From NCBI RefSeq assembly GCF_000828915.1, contig NZ_AP014569.1:62001-126000 (forward strand): a stretch of 64,000 nt of DNA. Reading direction: 5' to 3'. Positions 1 to 8,455 of the stretch are shown here, piece by piece. A program made the position numbers and the translations under genes. Numbering within the stretch: position 1 is the stretch's first letter; each line of letters opens with the position of its first letter. The notes under the pieces are model-generated. The model was given only the letters and a program-made list of their open reading frames with translations. It was not told the origin of the DNA and did not search any database. The stretch comes from Serpentinimonas maccroryi. GTDB lineage: Bacteria; Pseudomonadota; Gammaproteobacteria; Burkholderiales; Burkholderiaceae_C.

Positions 1-1
1 T

Positions 2-424
2 GTGGCCAAGGCCGTGGCCTACCAGGCCACGCTGCAGGGCTATGACGCGCGGTACCTGCAAGCCGACACCGAGTTTGCTCACTACGCGTTGGCCAGCGAC
101 TCAGAGCGCACCGAGCTGCTCAAGGACTGGGTCGCGCCGGACCTGCTCGTCCTCGATGACCTGTTCCTGGCCAGGCGCATCAGCGAGCACGCCGCCGAGG
201 TGCTGCAGGCCATCGTGCACCAGCGCTACAAGCTGCGCCGCTCCATCGTCATCACCTCCAACCGCGTGGTGCAGGACTGGGGCAAATATCTGGGCGACGC
301 CACCATGGCCACCACCATCCTGGACCGACTTATGCACCGCTGCGCGATGCTGGAGTTCGAGGGCAAGAGCTACCACCTCAAGGAGGCCGCTGCACGCATC
401 GCCGTTGGACCTGAGTCGTCATAA
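2..424 (+). CDS. istB: IstB-like ATPase of an IS21-type element, 3' part only
   Basis: The open frame runs off the left edge. The GTG at position 2 lies inside the protein, just after where IstB proteins carry their Walker A loop, so the P-loop is outside the window. What is visible is the C-terminal two thirds of an IstB/DnaC-like AAA+ helper: a Walker B-like stretch (LLVLDDLFLAR), a sensor segment (SIVITSNR) and the typical ending with a DRLMHRC-like motif. IstB normally assists an IS21 IstA transposase in target choice; the istA partner would lie to the left and is not seen. Its TAA stop is 20 bp before the left end of an IS481-type element, whose transposase frame ends inside its last codons. 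Whether the upstream part is intact cannot be judged. Confidence 0.85.
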   Translation: MAKAVAYQATLQGYDARYLQADTEFAHYALASDSERTELLKDWVAPDLLVLDDLFLARRISEHAAEVLQAIVHQRYKLRRSIVITSNRVVQDWGKYLGDATMATTILDRLMHRCAMLEFEGKSYHLKEAAARIAVGPESS

Positions 425-1411
425 TCCGGCGGTCCTGCCTGGGGTGTCACATCCCGGACGATCATACGGGCGTTTATGGAACAGATCAGGGCGAGAAGCG
501 TACCATTCTTTCATGGCTTGCATCGGCGTTTTGCTCTTCAACGCTGACTGTGGCAGTTGGTGGTTGTACAAAGTCACGTAGCGCATCAAGGTCTGCTCCA
601 GATCCTGCCCACTGTGGAAGTGATGCGTCTTGAGCACATCGGCAATGCGGCCGTTGAAGCGCTCGACCATGCCATTGGTTCTGGGCGTTCTGGGTTTGGT
701 CAAGCGGTGTTCAATGCCCAAGGCTTGGCACAACTGATCAAACTCATGTTGACCCGTGGGCTGCCTGGCACGCGAGGCAAAGAGCCTGTCCGTGAACTCT
801 TTGCCGTTGTCAGTCAACAACTTATGAATCTTGAGCGGACAGGCTTTGTGCAAGGCGCCAAGGAAAGCCTTGGCACTGGCTGCGGTCTTGTTGCTCTTGA
901 TCGCCACGTACACCCAGCGCGTGGCGCGGTCGATGGCCACGAACAGGTAGCGCCACTTTGTCTCATCGGCCATTTGCGGCAGGTACTTCACGTCGACGTG
1001 CAGGTAGCCCGGCTCGTAGCTATTGAAGCGCTTGTGGGGCTCACGGGGCGTGGCGGGCTTGAGGGCATTGAGGTTGCCCACGCCATGGCGGCGCAGGCAG
1101 CGGTCAATACCAGAGCGGCTGGCTTTGGAGCAGAGAAATTCGCGCGTGACGGCAAGCAGGTCGTCCAGAGGCAACAGCAGGGTGCGCCGCAGTTGCACGA
1201 CCACATGCTCTTGGGCAGGCGTGAGGGTGGTCTGAAGACGGTGTGCGGTGTGCGAACCGTCCTGCACGCTGCTGCGATTTTTCCACTTGTAGACCGTGGC
1301 TAGGGTGATGCCAAAGCGCTGGGCTAGGCTGGCGGCACTGGCGCTGCTGGCAGCGATTTCTGCGCGGATGGCGGGCGTGGTGCGCGCGTTCTTGTGCAGG
1401 GCTATCATCAT
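419..1411 (-). CDS. IS481-family DDE transposase
   Basis: 330-residue transposase with an N-terminal helix-turn-helix (about residues 15-45, SLAQRFGITLATVYKWKNR) and an rve-type integrase core. The three acidic residues are placed as expected for IS481: the D in HVDVKYL, the D in LLTDNGKEF and the E in NGMVERFNGR. The ending LFHKRPYDRPGCDT is characteristic of the family. The coding frame passes through the element's own left inverted repeat (445-463); the last seven codons and the TGA lie outside the repeat, in flanking DNA, so the last residues depend on the insertion site. The gene ends tail to tail with istB, overlapping it by six bases. The frame is intact, so the element could still be active. 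Confidence 0.93.
   Translation of the reverse strand: MMIALHKNARTTPAIRAEIAASSASAASLAQRFGITLATVYKWKNRSSVQDGSHTAHRLQTTLTPAQEHVVVQLRRTLLLPLDDLLAVTREFLCSKASRSGIDRCLRRHGVGNLNALKPATPREPHKRFNSYEPGYLHVDVKYLPQMADETKWRYLFVAIDRATRWVYVAIKSNKTAASAKAFLGALHKACPLKIHKLLTDNGKEFTDRLFASRARQPTGQHEFDQLCQALGIEHRLTKPRTPRTNGMVERFNGRIADVLKTHHFHSGQDLEQTLMRYVTLYNHQLPQSALKSKTPMQAMKEWYASRPDLFHKRPYDRPGCDTPGRTAGL
445..463 (+). repeat. Left terminal inverted repeat of the IS481-type element
   Basis: The sequence TGTCACATCCCGGACGATC begins with the usual TGT end. On the minus strand it encodes the GCDT residues near the transposase C-terminus. Confidence 0.75.
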
Positions 1412-1502
1412 GTAGACTCTCCTTGAGCTTGCGTCAGATCGTACACCAGCGCCCTCATCGCCTCACGAGCGATGAACAACGGATAACGCTTCGAGTCTAT
1501 AC

Positions 1503-1521
1503 AATCATCGGGGATGCGACA
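1503..1521 (-). repeat. Right terminal inverted repeat of the IS481-type element
   Basis: The plus-strand sequence AATCATCGGGGATGCGACA matches the reverse complement of the left repeat at 15 of 19 positions. It lies about 90 bp upstream of the transposase start. Confidence 0.7.
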
Positions 1522-1686
1522 GCTATCCGCAATCGCTTCCTCGGTTTCTTTCCGTCCCATCACACCCCCACACTGAAATTGTCTTGCTCGGATCATTGAG
1601 GTTATCACTTGGAGCTAGGTTCGGATAGATTGTGCTTTTGCAAATGAGCCTGCCGGGTTAGAGTGGGCGCGTTTAGTTATACCCAA

Positions 1687-2676
1687 ATGAACCGAAGGGA
1701 AAGTGCGTTGACAAACATCAGCCTGGCGCTCCGAGATCGCCTAGAACACCATCAAATCATCATCTACTTCGCGGCCGTCGTAGTCGCGGCGGCCGTCGCG
1801 CTCCTGGTACCGGGCACCGACGCGCTGGAAGGGGCGATCAATCCGGCGCTGGCCCTGATGCTCTTCGTCACCTTCTTGCAGGTGCCGCTTGCTGACCTGG
1901 GCCGCGCCTTCACACGCATTCGCTTCTTGGGTGCGTTGCTGACCACCAACTTCCTGATCGTGCCGTTGCTGGTCGCGCTCCTGGTGCAGTTCCTGCCGGC
2001 CGACCCGATGGTGAGGCTCGGCGTGCTGCTCGTGCTCCTGACGCCCTGCATCGACTACGTGGTGACGTTCTCGCACATCGGCCGCGCCGACGCCCGTTTG
2101 CTGCTGGCCGCCACCCCGATGCTGCTCATTGCGCAAATGCTGCTGCTGCCGGCTTACCTGCGCGTGTTCCTGGGCGACGCAGCGGCCGAGCTGGTGCATC
2201 TAGGCCCGTTTGTTCATGCGTTTGTGTGGCTGATCGCCATCCCGCTTGTCCTGGCCGCCCTGGTGCAGTTATGGGCGGCCCGCAGCGGGGCCGGCCAGCG
2301 TGTCGCGGCGGGCCTTGGTCTGCTGCCGGTGCCGGCGACGGCGCTGGTTCTGTTCGTCGTCGTGGCTGCGATGGTGCCCCAGCTCGGGGCCGCCATCGAA
2401 CCCGCTTTGCGGGTGATTCCGCTCTATGTGGCGTTCGCAGTGGTCGCACCCCTCATTGGCTGGACGGTTGCCCGTCTATCGCGCCTCGATGCACCGGCTG
2501 GCCGGGCCGTGGCGTTCAGTGCGGGCACGCGCAATTCCCTGGTGGTGCTGCCGCTGGCCCTGGCGGTGCCGGGAGCTATTCCGGTGCTGCCGGCCATCAT
2601 CGTGACGCAAACGATGGTCGAGCTGGTCGCCTCGGTGATCTACATGCGCCTGATACCGAGGCTCGGGGTGGCCTGA
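1687..2676 (+). CDS. SBF/ACR3-type membrane transporter (arsenic-resistance-like)
   Basis: A very hydrophobic protein of about 320-330 residues with around ten membrane segments. It belongs to the bile acid:sodium symporter/arsenite carrier superfamily; members with the motif LLTPCIDYVVTFSHIGRADARLLLAATP are often annotated as arsenic resistance proteins. The substrate is not proven, and no arsR or arsC lies beside it. The start is uncertain: GTG 1663 and ATG 1687 lack a Shine-Dalgarno, while TTG 1708 follows AAGGGA at good spacing and gives a protein starting near TNISLAL. The stop TGA is the first three bases of the left inverted repeat of an IS3-type relic, so the native C-terminus may have been replaced. 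It sits alone between two mobile elements, which suggests acquired or shuffled DNA. Confidence 0.75.
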   Translation: MNRRESALTNISLALRDRLEHHQIIIYFAAVVVAAAVALLVPGTDALEGAINPALALMLFVTFLQVPLADLGRAFTRIRFLGALLTTNFLIVPLLVALLVQFLPADPMVRLGVLLVLLTPCIDYVVTFSHIGRADARLLLAATPMLLIAQMLLLPAYLRVFLGDAAAELVHLGPFVHAFVWLIAIPLVLAALVQLWAARSGAGQRVAAGLGLLPVPATALVLFVVVAAMVPQLGAAIEPALRVIPLYVAFAVVAPLIGWTVARLSRLDAPAGRAVAFSAGTRNSLVVLPLALAVPGAIPVLPAIIVTQTMVELVASVIYMRLIPRLGVA

Positions 2677-2698
2677 ACCGCCCCGGGAATTGAGGAGG
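2674..2698 (+). repeat. Left terminal inverted repeat of the IS3-type relic
   Basis: 25 bp starting TGAACCGCCCCGGG. Its first three bases form the stop codon of the upstream transporter gene. Confidence 0.85.
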
Positions 2699-2723
2699 CT
2701 CCAACGTCTGAGAAGATGGAGCC

Positions 2724-3253
2724 ATGACCACGCCAGACAAGTCGGCACCGTGTCCGCTGGACCATGTCAACCGGCAGTTTCAGGCCAGCCGACCCAATGA
2801 GCTGTGGGTGTCAGACTTCACCTATGTCTCCACCTGGCAGGGCTGGTTGTACGTGGCGTTTGTCATCGATGTCTACGCCCGGCGCATCGTGGGCTGGCGG
2901 GTCAGCCGCAGCATGCAGACGGACTTCGTGCTGGACGCGCTTGAACCGGCGCTGTATGACCGCCAGCCGGCAGCCCATGCTTTGACGCATCATTGCGACA
3001 GGGGCAGTCAATACGTCAGCATTCGCTACACCGAACGCTTGGACCAGGCGGGCATACAGCCCTCGGTTTGATTCACCGCCGGGGACCCTGGAAGACCAAG
3101 GAATCCGTGGAGCTGGCCACCCTGCAATGGGTGCACTGGTTCAACCTCGTCCGACTGCTCACGCCAATTGGGGGCATCCCTCCGGCAGAAGCTGAGGCAA
3201 ACTACTGGGGGCAACTCGCCAACAGCAACACCTCTGAAGAGGTGTCAACTTAA
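2724..3253 (+). pseudogene. IS3-family transposase orfB remnant
   Basis: The first part (2724-3071) reads as the rve core of an IS3-type OrfB: NELWVSDFTYVSTWQGWLYVA with the first D, then the HHCDRGSQYVS motif with the second D. It stops shortly after IQPSV. The downstream part continues in another frame from about 3070 to the TAA at 3251-3253, with the family ending IHRRGPWKTKE and PPAEAEANYW. Between them roughly twenty residues, including the NALAET-type motif with the third catalytic residue, are missing, and the join shifts the frame. orfA is absent. It is therefore a dead transposase gene inside an element that still has both ends. Confidence 0.88.
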
Positions 3254-4533
3254 ACCAATCGGCCTCCTCGATTCCCGGTGCGGTTCACCGGCGCTACAGT
3301 ATGCGCGGTGGCTGAGCCGCTGGCACTGGCGACCAAGCCCGCGACCCAATCGGCGGTACCGGCCGACAGCGTCCAGCCCAAGTGGCCGTGTCCGGTGTTG
3401 TAGTAAACGTTGGGTTTTTTGCCTCGGCCCACGCGCGGCATCATGTCGGGCATCATCGGGCGCAAACCGGCCCACGGCACCACTTGGCGCGTGTTCACGC
3501 CCGGGAAGCACTGGTTCACCCAATCGATCAGGGGCTTGATGCGGTCCGCCCGTATGTCTTTGTTGGCGCCGTTGAATTCGGCTGTGCCCGCGACGCGAAA
3601 GCGGTCTGGGCCCAGGCGGCTGGTCACCAGTTTGGTTTCATCGTCCAGCAGGCTCACCCACGGGGCAGCTTGCTGGCTGGCTTCGTCTGGCAGCTGCACG
3701 GTGATGGAATAGCCTTTGACCGGGTAGATGTTGACGCGGTCACCCAGTTGGGCGGCCAAGTCGCGGCTGGTGATGCCGGCGCACACCACAAGGCCGTCGA
3801 AGCGGTGGGTGGTTTCCCCGGCAGCGTCTTGGGCTGTGACCCAAGCGCTTTGGCCGTCGCTGCGCAGGCGGCGCACTGGCTGCCCGTAGCGGATCGCTGC
3901 GCCCAAGCGCTCGGCCGCAGCGGCCAAGCCCACGGTGTATTTGTGGATGTCGCCGGTGGAATCGCTTTCGGTGTAGTAGCCGCCGTAGTACTGGCCAGCC
4001 AGCGTGGGTTCGATGGCGCGGATTTCTGCCGGCGTGACGGCCCGGCGCTGCAAACCGCCCGCGGCCAGCAGCTGGCTCACGCGGCCGGCGTGCTCAAAGC
4101 CGTTTTGGTCGCGGTATATGTGCAAAATGCCGCGCTTTTCGCTGTTGAAATCTAGCCCTTCGGCGTCGGCCCAAGCAAAAAAGTGCTCGCGCGCGGCAAT
4201 GGCCAGCTTGGCGGTTGCGGTGGTGTTGCGCTCATAGTGCGGGATGTTGGCCATGAACTCCAGAAACCACGACAGCTTGTGCCAGCTCGGCTTGGGGTTG
4301 ACCAGCAGCGGTGCATCGCTTTTGAGCATCCACTTGAAGCCCTTGAGAATGGTGGACCAGTGCGTCCACACCTCGGCGTTGGAGGCCGACAACTGACCGC
4401 CGTTGGCAAACGAGGTTTCCATGGCCGCGTAGCGGTTTTGCTCGAATAGGGTGACGCTCAAGCCGCGCTTGGCCAAGGCGTAGGCCGTGGTGACGCCGGT
4501 GATGCCTCCGCCAACGACTGCGATCGACTTCAT
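3250..4533 (-). CDS. dadA: D-amino acid dehydrogenase-like FAD oxidoreductase
   Basis: FAD-dependent DAO-family protein, 427 residues from the ATG at 4533. It starts with the dinucleotide-binding motif VVGGGITGVTTAYALAKRG, ends with the GLRPMMPDMMPRVGR and YYNTGHGHLGWTLS motifs of DadA proteins, and has no signal peptide. The family oxidises D-amino acids to keto acids and ammonia, passing electrons to the membrane chain. An upstream in-frame ATG at 4569 is ignored because the 4533 start follows a GGAG. The last dozen codons come from the IS3-type inverted repeat, so the natural C-terminus was replaced; the FAD and substrate regions look complete. A tandem glycine riboswitch lies directly upstream, so glycine or a related amine may be the physiological signal and possibly a substrate (inference). 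Confidence 0.9.
   Translation of the reverse strand: MKSIAVVGGGITGVTTAYALAKRGLSVTLFEQNRYAAMETSFANGGQLSASNAEVWTHWSTILKGFKWMLKSDAPLLVNPKPSWHKLSWFLEFMANIPHYERNTTATAKLAIAAREHFFAWADAEGLDFNSEKRGILHIYRDQNGFEHAGRVSQLLAAGGLQRRAVTPAEIRAIEPTLAGQYYGGYYTESDSTGDIHKYTVGLAAAAERLGAAIRYGQPVRRLRSDGQSAWVTAQDAAGETTHRFDGLVVCAGITSRDLAAQLGDRVNIYPVKGYSITVQLPDEASQQAAPWVSLLDDETKLVTSRLGPDRFRVAGTAEFNGANKDIRADRIKPLIDWVNQCFPGVNTRQVVPWAGLRPMMPDMMPRVGRGKKPNVYYNTGHGHLGWTLSAGTADWVAGLVASASGSATAHTVAPVNRTGNRGGRLV
3263..3287 (-). repeat. Right terminal inverted repeat of the IS3-type relic
   Basis: Inverted copy of the left repeat with two mismatches. It encodes part of the altered C-terminus of the DadA-like protein. Confidence 0.85.
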
Positions 4534-4599
4534 GAGTGGGCTCCAAAGTGTCAGAAAGGGCAGGCACACTCCGCTCTGTGCGGAATGCGCGCCCCCTCT

Positions 4600-4782
4600 G
4601 TTTGGAACCTGAGAGATTCATGACCCGTGGCTTTGGGTCACTTGCTCCTGCGGTGGGTCGGGCGATGAGGCCGACCACTCTTCAGAGATTTGCATGGCAA
4701 GCGCCGGTCCTTTGGCCTGAGAGTTTCCGGGGCGGTTGCTCCTTCGGCGCCCACCTCAATGAAGGGTGGATCTCTCCCGACG
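4600..4782 (-). promoter_or_regulatory. Tandem glycine riboswitch (gcvT type)
   Basis: Read on the minus strand, the first aptamer (4779 down to 4716) has GGGAGAGATCC, then GCCGAAGGAGCAA, then AAACTCTCAGG. A linker follows, then a second aptamer (4690 down to 4604) with ATCTCTGAAGAG, CGCAGGAGCAAGTGACC and GAATCTCTCAGG. These are the conserved blocks of the two glycine-binding domains in the usual order. It ends about 70 bp before the ATG of the dadA-like gene at 4533, so it belongs to that transcript. The expression platform is not obvious; I see no T-tract hairpin before the start, so translational control is possible. Confidence 0.92.
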
Positions 4783-4843
4783 CTTGTGCAGGTAGTGATA
4801 CCGCAGATGTTACTGCAATACCGGGATTTGTGGCTTAACTGTA

Positions 4844-4871
4844 GAAAAAAATGCTGGGGCAAGCCCCAGCC
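4844..4871 (-). terminator. Rho-independent terminator after the aminotransferase gene
   Basis: On the minus strand GCTGGGGC, a TTG loop and GCCCCAGC form an 8 bp perfect stem, followed by A and a run of seven T. It begins about 20 bp after the aminotransferase stop and separates that unit from the riboswitch-dadA transcript. The flanking CCCCAG hexamer is repeated about three times at 4865-4886. Confidence 0.88.
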
Positions 4872-4890
4872 CCAGCCCCAGCCCCACCGC

Positions 4891-6021
4891 CTACAACCCG
4901 AGCTGATCGAGCGCCGCCGCGAGTTGCGCCACGCTGCGCTCGGGCTGCGCCAGTTTGTCGAGGCCAAACAGGCCAATGCGAAAGGTGCGCCAGTCGGCCG
5001 GTTCGTCGCACATCAGCGGCACACCGGCGGCGCTCTGGATGCCGACGGCGCGAAACTTTTGCCCGTTGTGCAGCAGCGGGTCGCTGGTGTGGCTCACCAC
5101 CACGCCGGGCGCCTGGTAGCCGGCTGTGGCGACGCTGCGCAGGCCGCGCGACTCGAACAGGGCGCGCACTTGCCGACCGAGCAGGTTTTGCTGCGCACGC
5201 GCGCGCTCGAAGCCAAAAGCCTGGGTTTCGAACATGACCTCGCGCAGCCGCACCAGCGCGTCGGTGGGCATGGTGCTGTGGTAGGTGTGGCCGCCGGCTT
5301 CGTAAGCCTGCATGACTTGCAGCCATTTTTTCAGGTCGCAGGCAAAGCTGCTGCTGCGCGTGCCCTCGATGGCGGCGCTGGCGCGTTCGCCCAGCACCAC
5401 CATGGCGCAGGCGGGCGAGCCGCTCCAGCCTTTTTGCGGCGCGCTGATGAGCACATCGACGGCGCAGGCCTGCATGTCCACCCACAGCGCCCCCGAGGCG
5501 ATGCAGTCGAGCACGAACAGGCCATCGACGGCGCGCACCGCTTCGCCGACGGCGCGCAGGTAGTCGTCGGGCAACAGCAGGCCGGCGGCGGTTTCGACGT
5601 GCGGGGCAAACACCACGGCCGGGCGCTCGCGCGCAATGGTGGCCAGCACCTCGTCGAGCGGGCACGGCTGCCAAGGTGCCTGCGGTTCATCGGCGCAGGG
5701 GCGGGCTTTGAGCACCAGTTCCTGCGCCGGGATGGCGCCCATCTCGAAAATCTGCGACCAGCGGTAGCTGAACCAGCCGTTGCGCAGCACCAGCACCTTG
5801 CGCCCACCGGCAAACTGGCGCGCCACCGCTTCCATGCCAAAGGTGCCGCTGCCCGGCACCAGCGCGGTGGCGTGGCCGTTATAGACCTGTTTGAGCAGGG
5901 CCGAGATATCGACCATCACGCGCTGGAAGCGCTGCGACATGTGATTCAGGGCGCGGTCGGTATAGACGACCGAGAACTCGAGCAGGCCGTCGGGGTCGAT
6001 TTGGGGCAGCAAAGCGGGCAT
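4891..6021 (-). CDS. Class V PLP-dependent aminotransferase
   Basis: 376-residue cytosolic fold-type I enzyme of the alanine/serine-glyoxylate aminotransferase branch. Visible family features are LVPGSGTFGMEA near the N-terminus, the phosphate-binding and Asp region (FVLDCIASGALW) and the PLP lysine in SAPQKGWSG. Such enzymes move an amino group between alanine, serine or similar donors and a keto acid such as glyoxylate; the exact substrate is not readable. The ATG at 6021 follows AGGAG at good spacing, so the longer open frame to 6087 is not used. It lies downstream of the ubi operon on the same strand and ends in a strong terminator. Its position next to a glycine-riboswitch gene fits glyoxylate/glycine metabolism, but that is inference. 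Confidence 0.85.
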   Translation of the reverse strand: MPALLPQIDPDGLLEFSVVYTDRALNHMSQRFQRVMVDISALLKQVYNGHATALVPGSGTFGMEAVARQFAGGRKVLVLRNGWFSYRWSQIFEMGAIPAQELVLKARPCADEPQAPWQPCPLDEVLATIARERPAVVFAPHVETAAGLLLPDDYLRAVGEAVRAVDGLFVLDCIASGALWVDMQACAVDVLISAPQKGWSGSPACAMVVLGERASAAIEGTRSSSFACDLKKWLQVMQAYEAGGHTYHSTMPTDALVRLREVMFETQAFGFERARAQQNLLGRQVRALFESRGLRSVATAGYQAPGVVVSHTSDPLLHNGQKFRAVGIQSAAGVPLMCDEPADWRTFRIGLFGLDKLAQPERSVAQLAAALDQLGL

Positions 6022-6091
6022 TGGGGCTCCTGTCCTGAAAAAGGGGGGCGTTTGGAGCTTAGCACGTGGCGCCGGGCTGCCGTGCAAGGGC

Positions 6092-6964
6092 CTACGCGGC
6101 TGCGGTGGAATGCCCGGGCGCCGGCACGCCGAAACGCTGCTGCAACGGCGGCAGGTTGAACTGCTCCAGCACCTGCAGCAGGCGCTGGCGCGCGTGGGCG
6201 CGTGGCGGGCCGACTTTGCGCGCCAAAATCAGTTCGTTTTTCAGTGAATGCTCCCAGCCCACCAGTTCGGTCACCGTGACCTGGTAGCCATGGGCCTCGA
6301 GCTGCAGGCAGCGCAGCACGTTGGTCAGGTGGCTGCCAAACTCGCGCGTGTGCAGCGCGTGACGCCAGAGTTCGCTCAACGGCGCGCGCGGCTGGGGCGC
6401 AGCCGCCGACAGGCCCTTGTACTGGCGCAAGGCGGAGGCGACTTCGGCCTGGCAGCACGGCACCAGCACCAGGTGTTGCGCCCGGTGCGCCAGCGCAAAG
6501 GCGATGGCGTCGTCGGTGGCGGTGTCGCAGGCGTGCAAGGCGGTGACCACATCGACCACCGGCGCCAGCTCGGCCTGCAGCGCCTGCTGCACCGTGGCGG
6601 CGACAAAGCCCATGCGCGCAAAGCCCAGCCGCTGCGCCAGCGCCTGCGCGCTGTGCACCAGTTCGGCGCGCGCCTCGACGCCGATCACCCGGCCTTGGCT
6701 GCGCGCCTTGAAAAAACGGTCGTAGAGCAGAAAACCCAAATAGGATTTGCCGCAACCGTGATCGACCAGCGTCACGTCGCCGCGCCGCTGCAGCACGTCG
6801 AGCAGCAGCGGCTCGATAAAGTGCAGCAGATGCTGCACCTGCTTGAGCTTGCGCCGGCTGTCCTGGTTCAGGCGGCCGTCGCGCGTAACAATGTGCAGGT
6901 GCTGCAGCAGCTCGATCGACTGCCCGCTCAGCAGCGGGTCGGGGGTGTGGGGCGGGGGGCTCAT
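6092..6964 (-). CDS. Class I SAM-dependent methyltransferase
   Basis: 290-residue protein with the SAM motif [20 protein letters not shown], an acidic motif II ([11 protein letters not shown]), a [16 protein letters not shown] segment and a VPCCQ motif like that of PF13679-type methyltransferases. The substrate is unknown. The ATG at 6964 overlaps the ubiD stop (ATGA), so translation is coupled and the gene is the last member of the ubi operon. It does not resemble UbiE or UbiG, so membership of the quinone pathway should not be assumed. Longer upstream starts within ubiD are rejected because they overlap it. Confidence 0.8.
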   Translation of the reverse strand: MSPPPHTPDPLLSGQSIELLQHLHIVTRDGRLNQDSRRKLKQVQHLLHFIEPLLLDVLQRRGDVTLVDHGCGKSYLGFLLYDRFFKARSQGRVIGVEARAELVHSAQALAQRLGFARMGFVAATVQQALQAELAPVVDVVTALHACDTATDDAIAFALAHRAQHLVLVPCCQAEVASALRQYKGLSAAAPQPRAPLSELWRHALHTREFGSHLTNVLRCLQLEAHGYQVTVTELVGWEHSLKNELILARKVGPPRAHARQRLLQVLEQFNLPPLQQRFGVPAPGHSTAAA

Positions 6965-8445
6965 AAGCCCAGCGATTGTGCCAGCGCGTCCATGCGCTGG
7001 GTTACCGCGGGGCTCATGTGGATGCTGCGGCCCCATTCGCGCGTGGTTTCGCCGGGCCATTTGTGGGTCGCATCCAGCCCCATCTTGCTGCCCAGGCCGC
7101 TGACGGGCGAGGCAAAGTCGAGGTAGTCGATCGGGGTTTGTTCCACCAGCATGCAGTCGCGCGCCGGGTCCATGCGGGTGGTGATGGCCCAGACCACCTC
7201 GCGCCAGTCGCGCACGTCGATGTCGTCATCGACGACGACGATAAACTTGGTGTACATGAACTGGCGCAAATGGCTCCAGATGCCCATCATCACCCGCCGC
7301 GCGTGGCCGGCATACGCCTTGCGGATGCTGACCAGCGCCAGGCGGTAGCTGCAGCCCTCGGGCGGGAGATAAAAATCCACCACCTCGGGCAGGGCGCGTT
7401 GCAGCAGCGGGATGAAGAGCTCGTTGAGCGCCTGCCCGAGCACGGCCGGCTCGTCGGGCGGCTTGCCGGTGTAGGTCGAGTGGTAGATCGGCGCCGTGCG
7501 CTGGGTCAGGCGCTGCACCGTGAACACCGGGAACTCGGCGCGTTCGTTGTAGTAGCCGGTGTGGTCGCCATAAGGGCCTTCGAGCGCGTGCTGCCAGCCG
7601 CTGGGGTGCAGGGGATCGGGCAGGATATGCCCTTCGAGCACGATTTCGGCTTGGGCCGGCACCTGCAGCGGCACGCCGATTGCGGACGCGACTTCGGTGC
7701 GGGCGCCACGCAGCAGGCCGGCAAATTGGTATTCCGAGAGCGCGTCGGGCACCGGTGTCACGGCACCGAGCAGGGTCGCCGGGTCGGCGCCGATGGCCAC
7801 GGCCAAGGGGAAGGGCTGGCCCGGATGCAAGCGGCAGTGGTCGCGAAAGTCGAGCGCGCCGCCACGGTGCGCCAGCCAGCGCATGATGAGCTGGTTGCGC
7901 CCGAGCAGCTGCTGGCGGTAGATGCCCAAGTTCTGGCGCGGCTTGTGCGGCCCGCGTGTGATCACCAGGCCCCAGGTCAGCAGCGGGGCCACGTCGTCGG
8001 GCCAGCAGTGCTGTATGGGCAACTGCTGCAGATCGACGTCGGGGCCCTCGAACTGCACCTGTTGGCACGGCGGGCGCTGCAGCACCTGGGGCCGCATGCG
8101 CCAAAGCGCGCGCGCCATGGCCGCCAGCTGGGGGGCGTCGCGCAGGCCGCGCGGGGCCTCGGGCTCTTTGAGCTGGGCCAAAAGCTGGCCAAACTGGCGC
8201 AGCCCCGCCACCGAATCGAGGCCGCAGGCGCGCGCCACCCGCGCCGGGGTGCCAAACAGGTTGGCCAGCACCGGCATCGGGTAGCCGCTCGGGTGTTCAA
8301 ACAACAGCGCCGGGCCGCCGGCGCGCAACACCCGGTCGCACAGCGCCGTCATTTCGAGCTTGGGCGAGACCGGCGCGGCGATGCGGCGCAACTCGCCCGC
8401 CGCTTCGAGCTGGCTCATGAAGTCGCGCAGGTCGCGGTAGGGCAT
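6961..8445 (-). CDS. ubiD: UbiD-family 4-hydroxy-3-polyprenylbenzoate decarboxylase
   Basis: 494 residues, the usual length of UbiD. It begins [22 protein letters not shown] and carries the conserved blocks [21 protein letters not shown] and [20 protein letters not shown]. UbiD removes the ring carboxylate of the polyprenylated 4-hydroxybenzoate intermediate of ubiquinone, using the prenylated FMN made by UbiX, whose gene lies just upstream. The stop overlaps the start of the methyltransferase gene. UbiD is cytosolic or membrane-associated and works with or without oxygen, which fits the neighbouring ubiU, ubiV and ubiT. Confidence 0.96.
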   Translation of the reverse strand: MPYRDLRDFMSQLEAAGELRRIAAPVSPKLEMTALCDRVLRAGGPALLFEHPSGYPMPVLANLFGTPARVARACGLDSVAGLRQFGQLLAQLKEPEAPRGLRDAPQLAAMARALWRMRPQVLQRPPCQQVQFEGPDVDLQQLPIQHCWPDDVAPLLTWGLVITRGPHKPRQNLGIYRQQLLGRNQLIMRWLAHRGGALDFRDHCRLHPGQPFPLAVAIGADPATLLGAVTPVPDALSEYQFAGLLRGARTEVASAIGVPLQVPAQAEIVLEGHILPDPLHPSGWQHALEGPYGDHTGYYNERAEFPVFTVQRLTQRTAPIYHSTYTGKPPDEPAVLGQALNELFIPLLQRALPEVVDFYLPPEGCSYRLALVSIRKAYAGHARRVMMGIWSHLRQFMYTKFIVVVDDDIDVRDWREVVWAITTRMDPARDCMLVEQTPIDYLDFASPVSGLGSKMGLDATHKWPGETTREWGRSIHMSPAVTQRMDALAQSLGL

Positions 8446-8455
8446 GGTGGTGTTT

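Larger units (their letters stand above)
445..1521. mobile_element. IS481-family insertion sequence, about 1.08 kb
   Basis: The element is bounded by imperfect terminal inverted repeats: TGTCACATCCCGGACGATC at 445-463, and a copy at 1503-1521 that matches the reverse complement at 15 of 19 positions and ends in ACA. The length fits IS481 elements. Flanking bases (CTGGGG on the left, GCTATC on the right) show no target duplication that I can see, so either it was lost or the element took part in a rearrangement. It lies 20 bp beyond the istB stop. Confidence 0.75.
2674..3287. mobile_element. Internally deleted IS3-family element, 614 bp
   Basis: Both ends are present: a 25 bp repeat starting TGAACCGCCCCGGG at 2674-2698, and its inverted copy at 3263-3287 with 23 of 25 matches. 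A complete IS3-family element is about 1.2-1.3 kb. Here orfA and the N-terminal part of orfB are missing directly after the ATG at 2724, and a second deletion at about 3067 removes the segment around the catalytic glutamate. It cannot transpose by itself but could be moved in trans. The neighbouring bases (GGCC left, CCGG right) do not form a duplication. Both flanking genes end inside the repeats. Confidence 0.85.

Noticed and set aside
1408-1608. 66-codon frame on the minus strand upstream of the IS481 transposase
   Set aside because: It crosses the element's right inverted repeat, has no recognisable homology, and part lies outside the element. It overlaps the transposase start, but this alone is not enough to call it a gene.
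4861-4886. CCCCAG hexamer repeat as a functional repeat or CRISPR-like array
   Set aside because: Only about three short copies, partly inside a terminator stem. A similar hexamer at about 16580 simply codes Ser-Pro repeats.
4690-6159. 489-codon plus-strand frame
   Set aside because: It runs antisense to the riboswitch and the class V aminotransferase, both well supported; it is a high-GC shadow.
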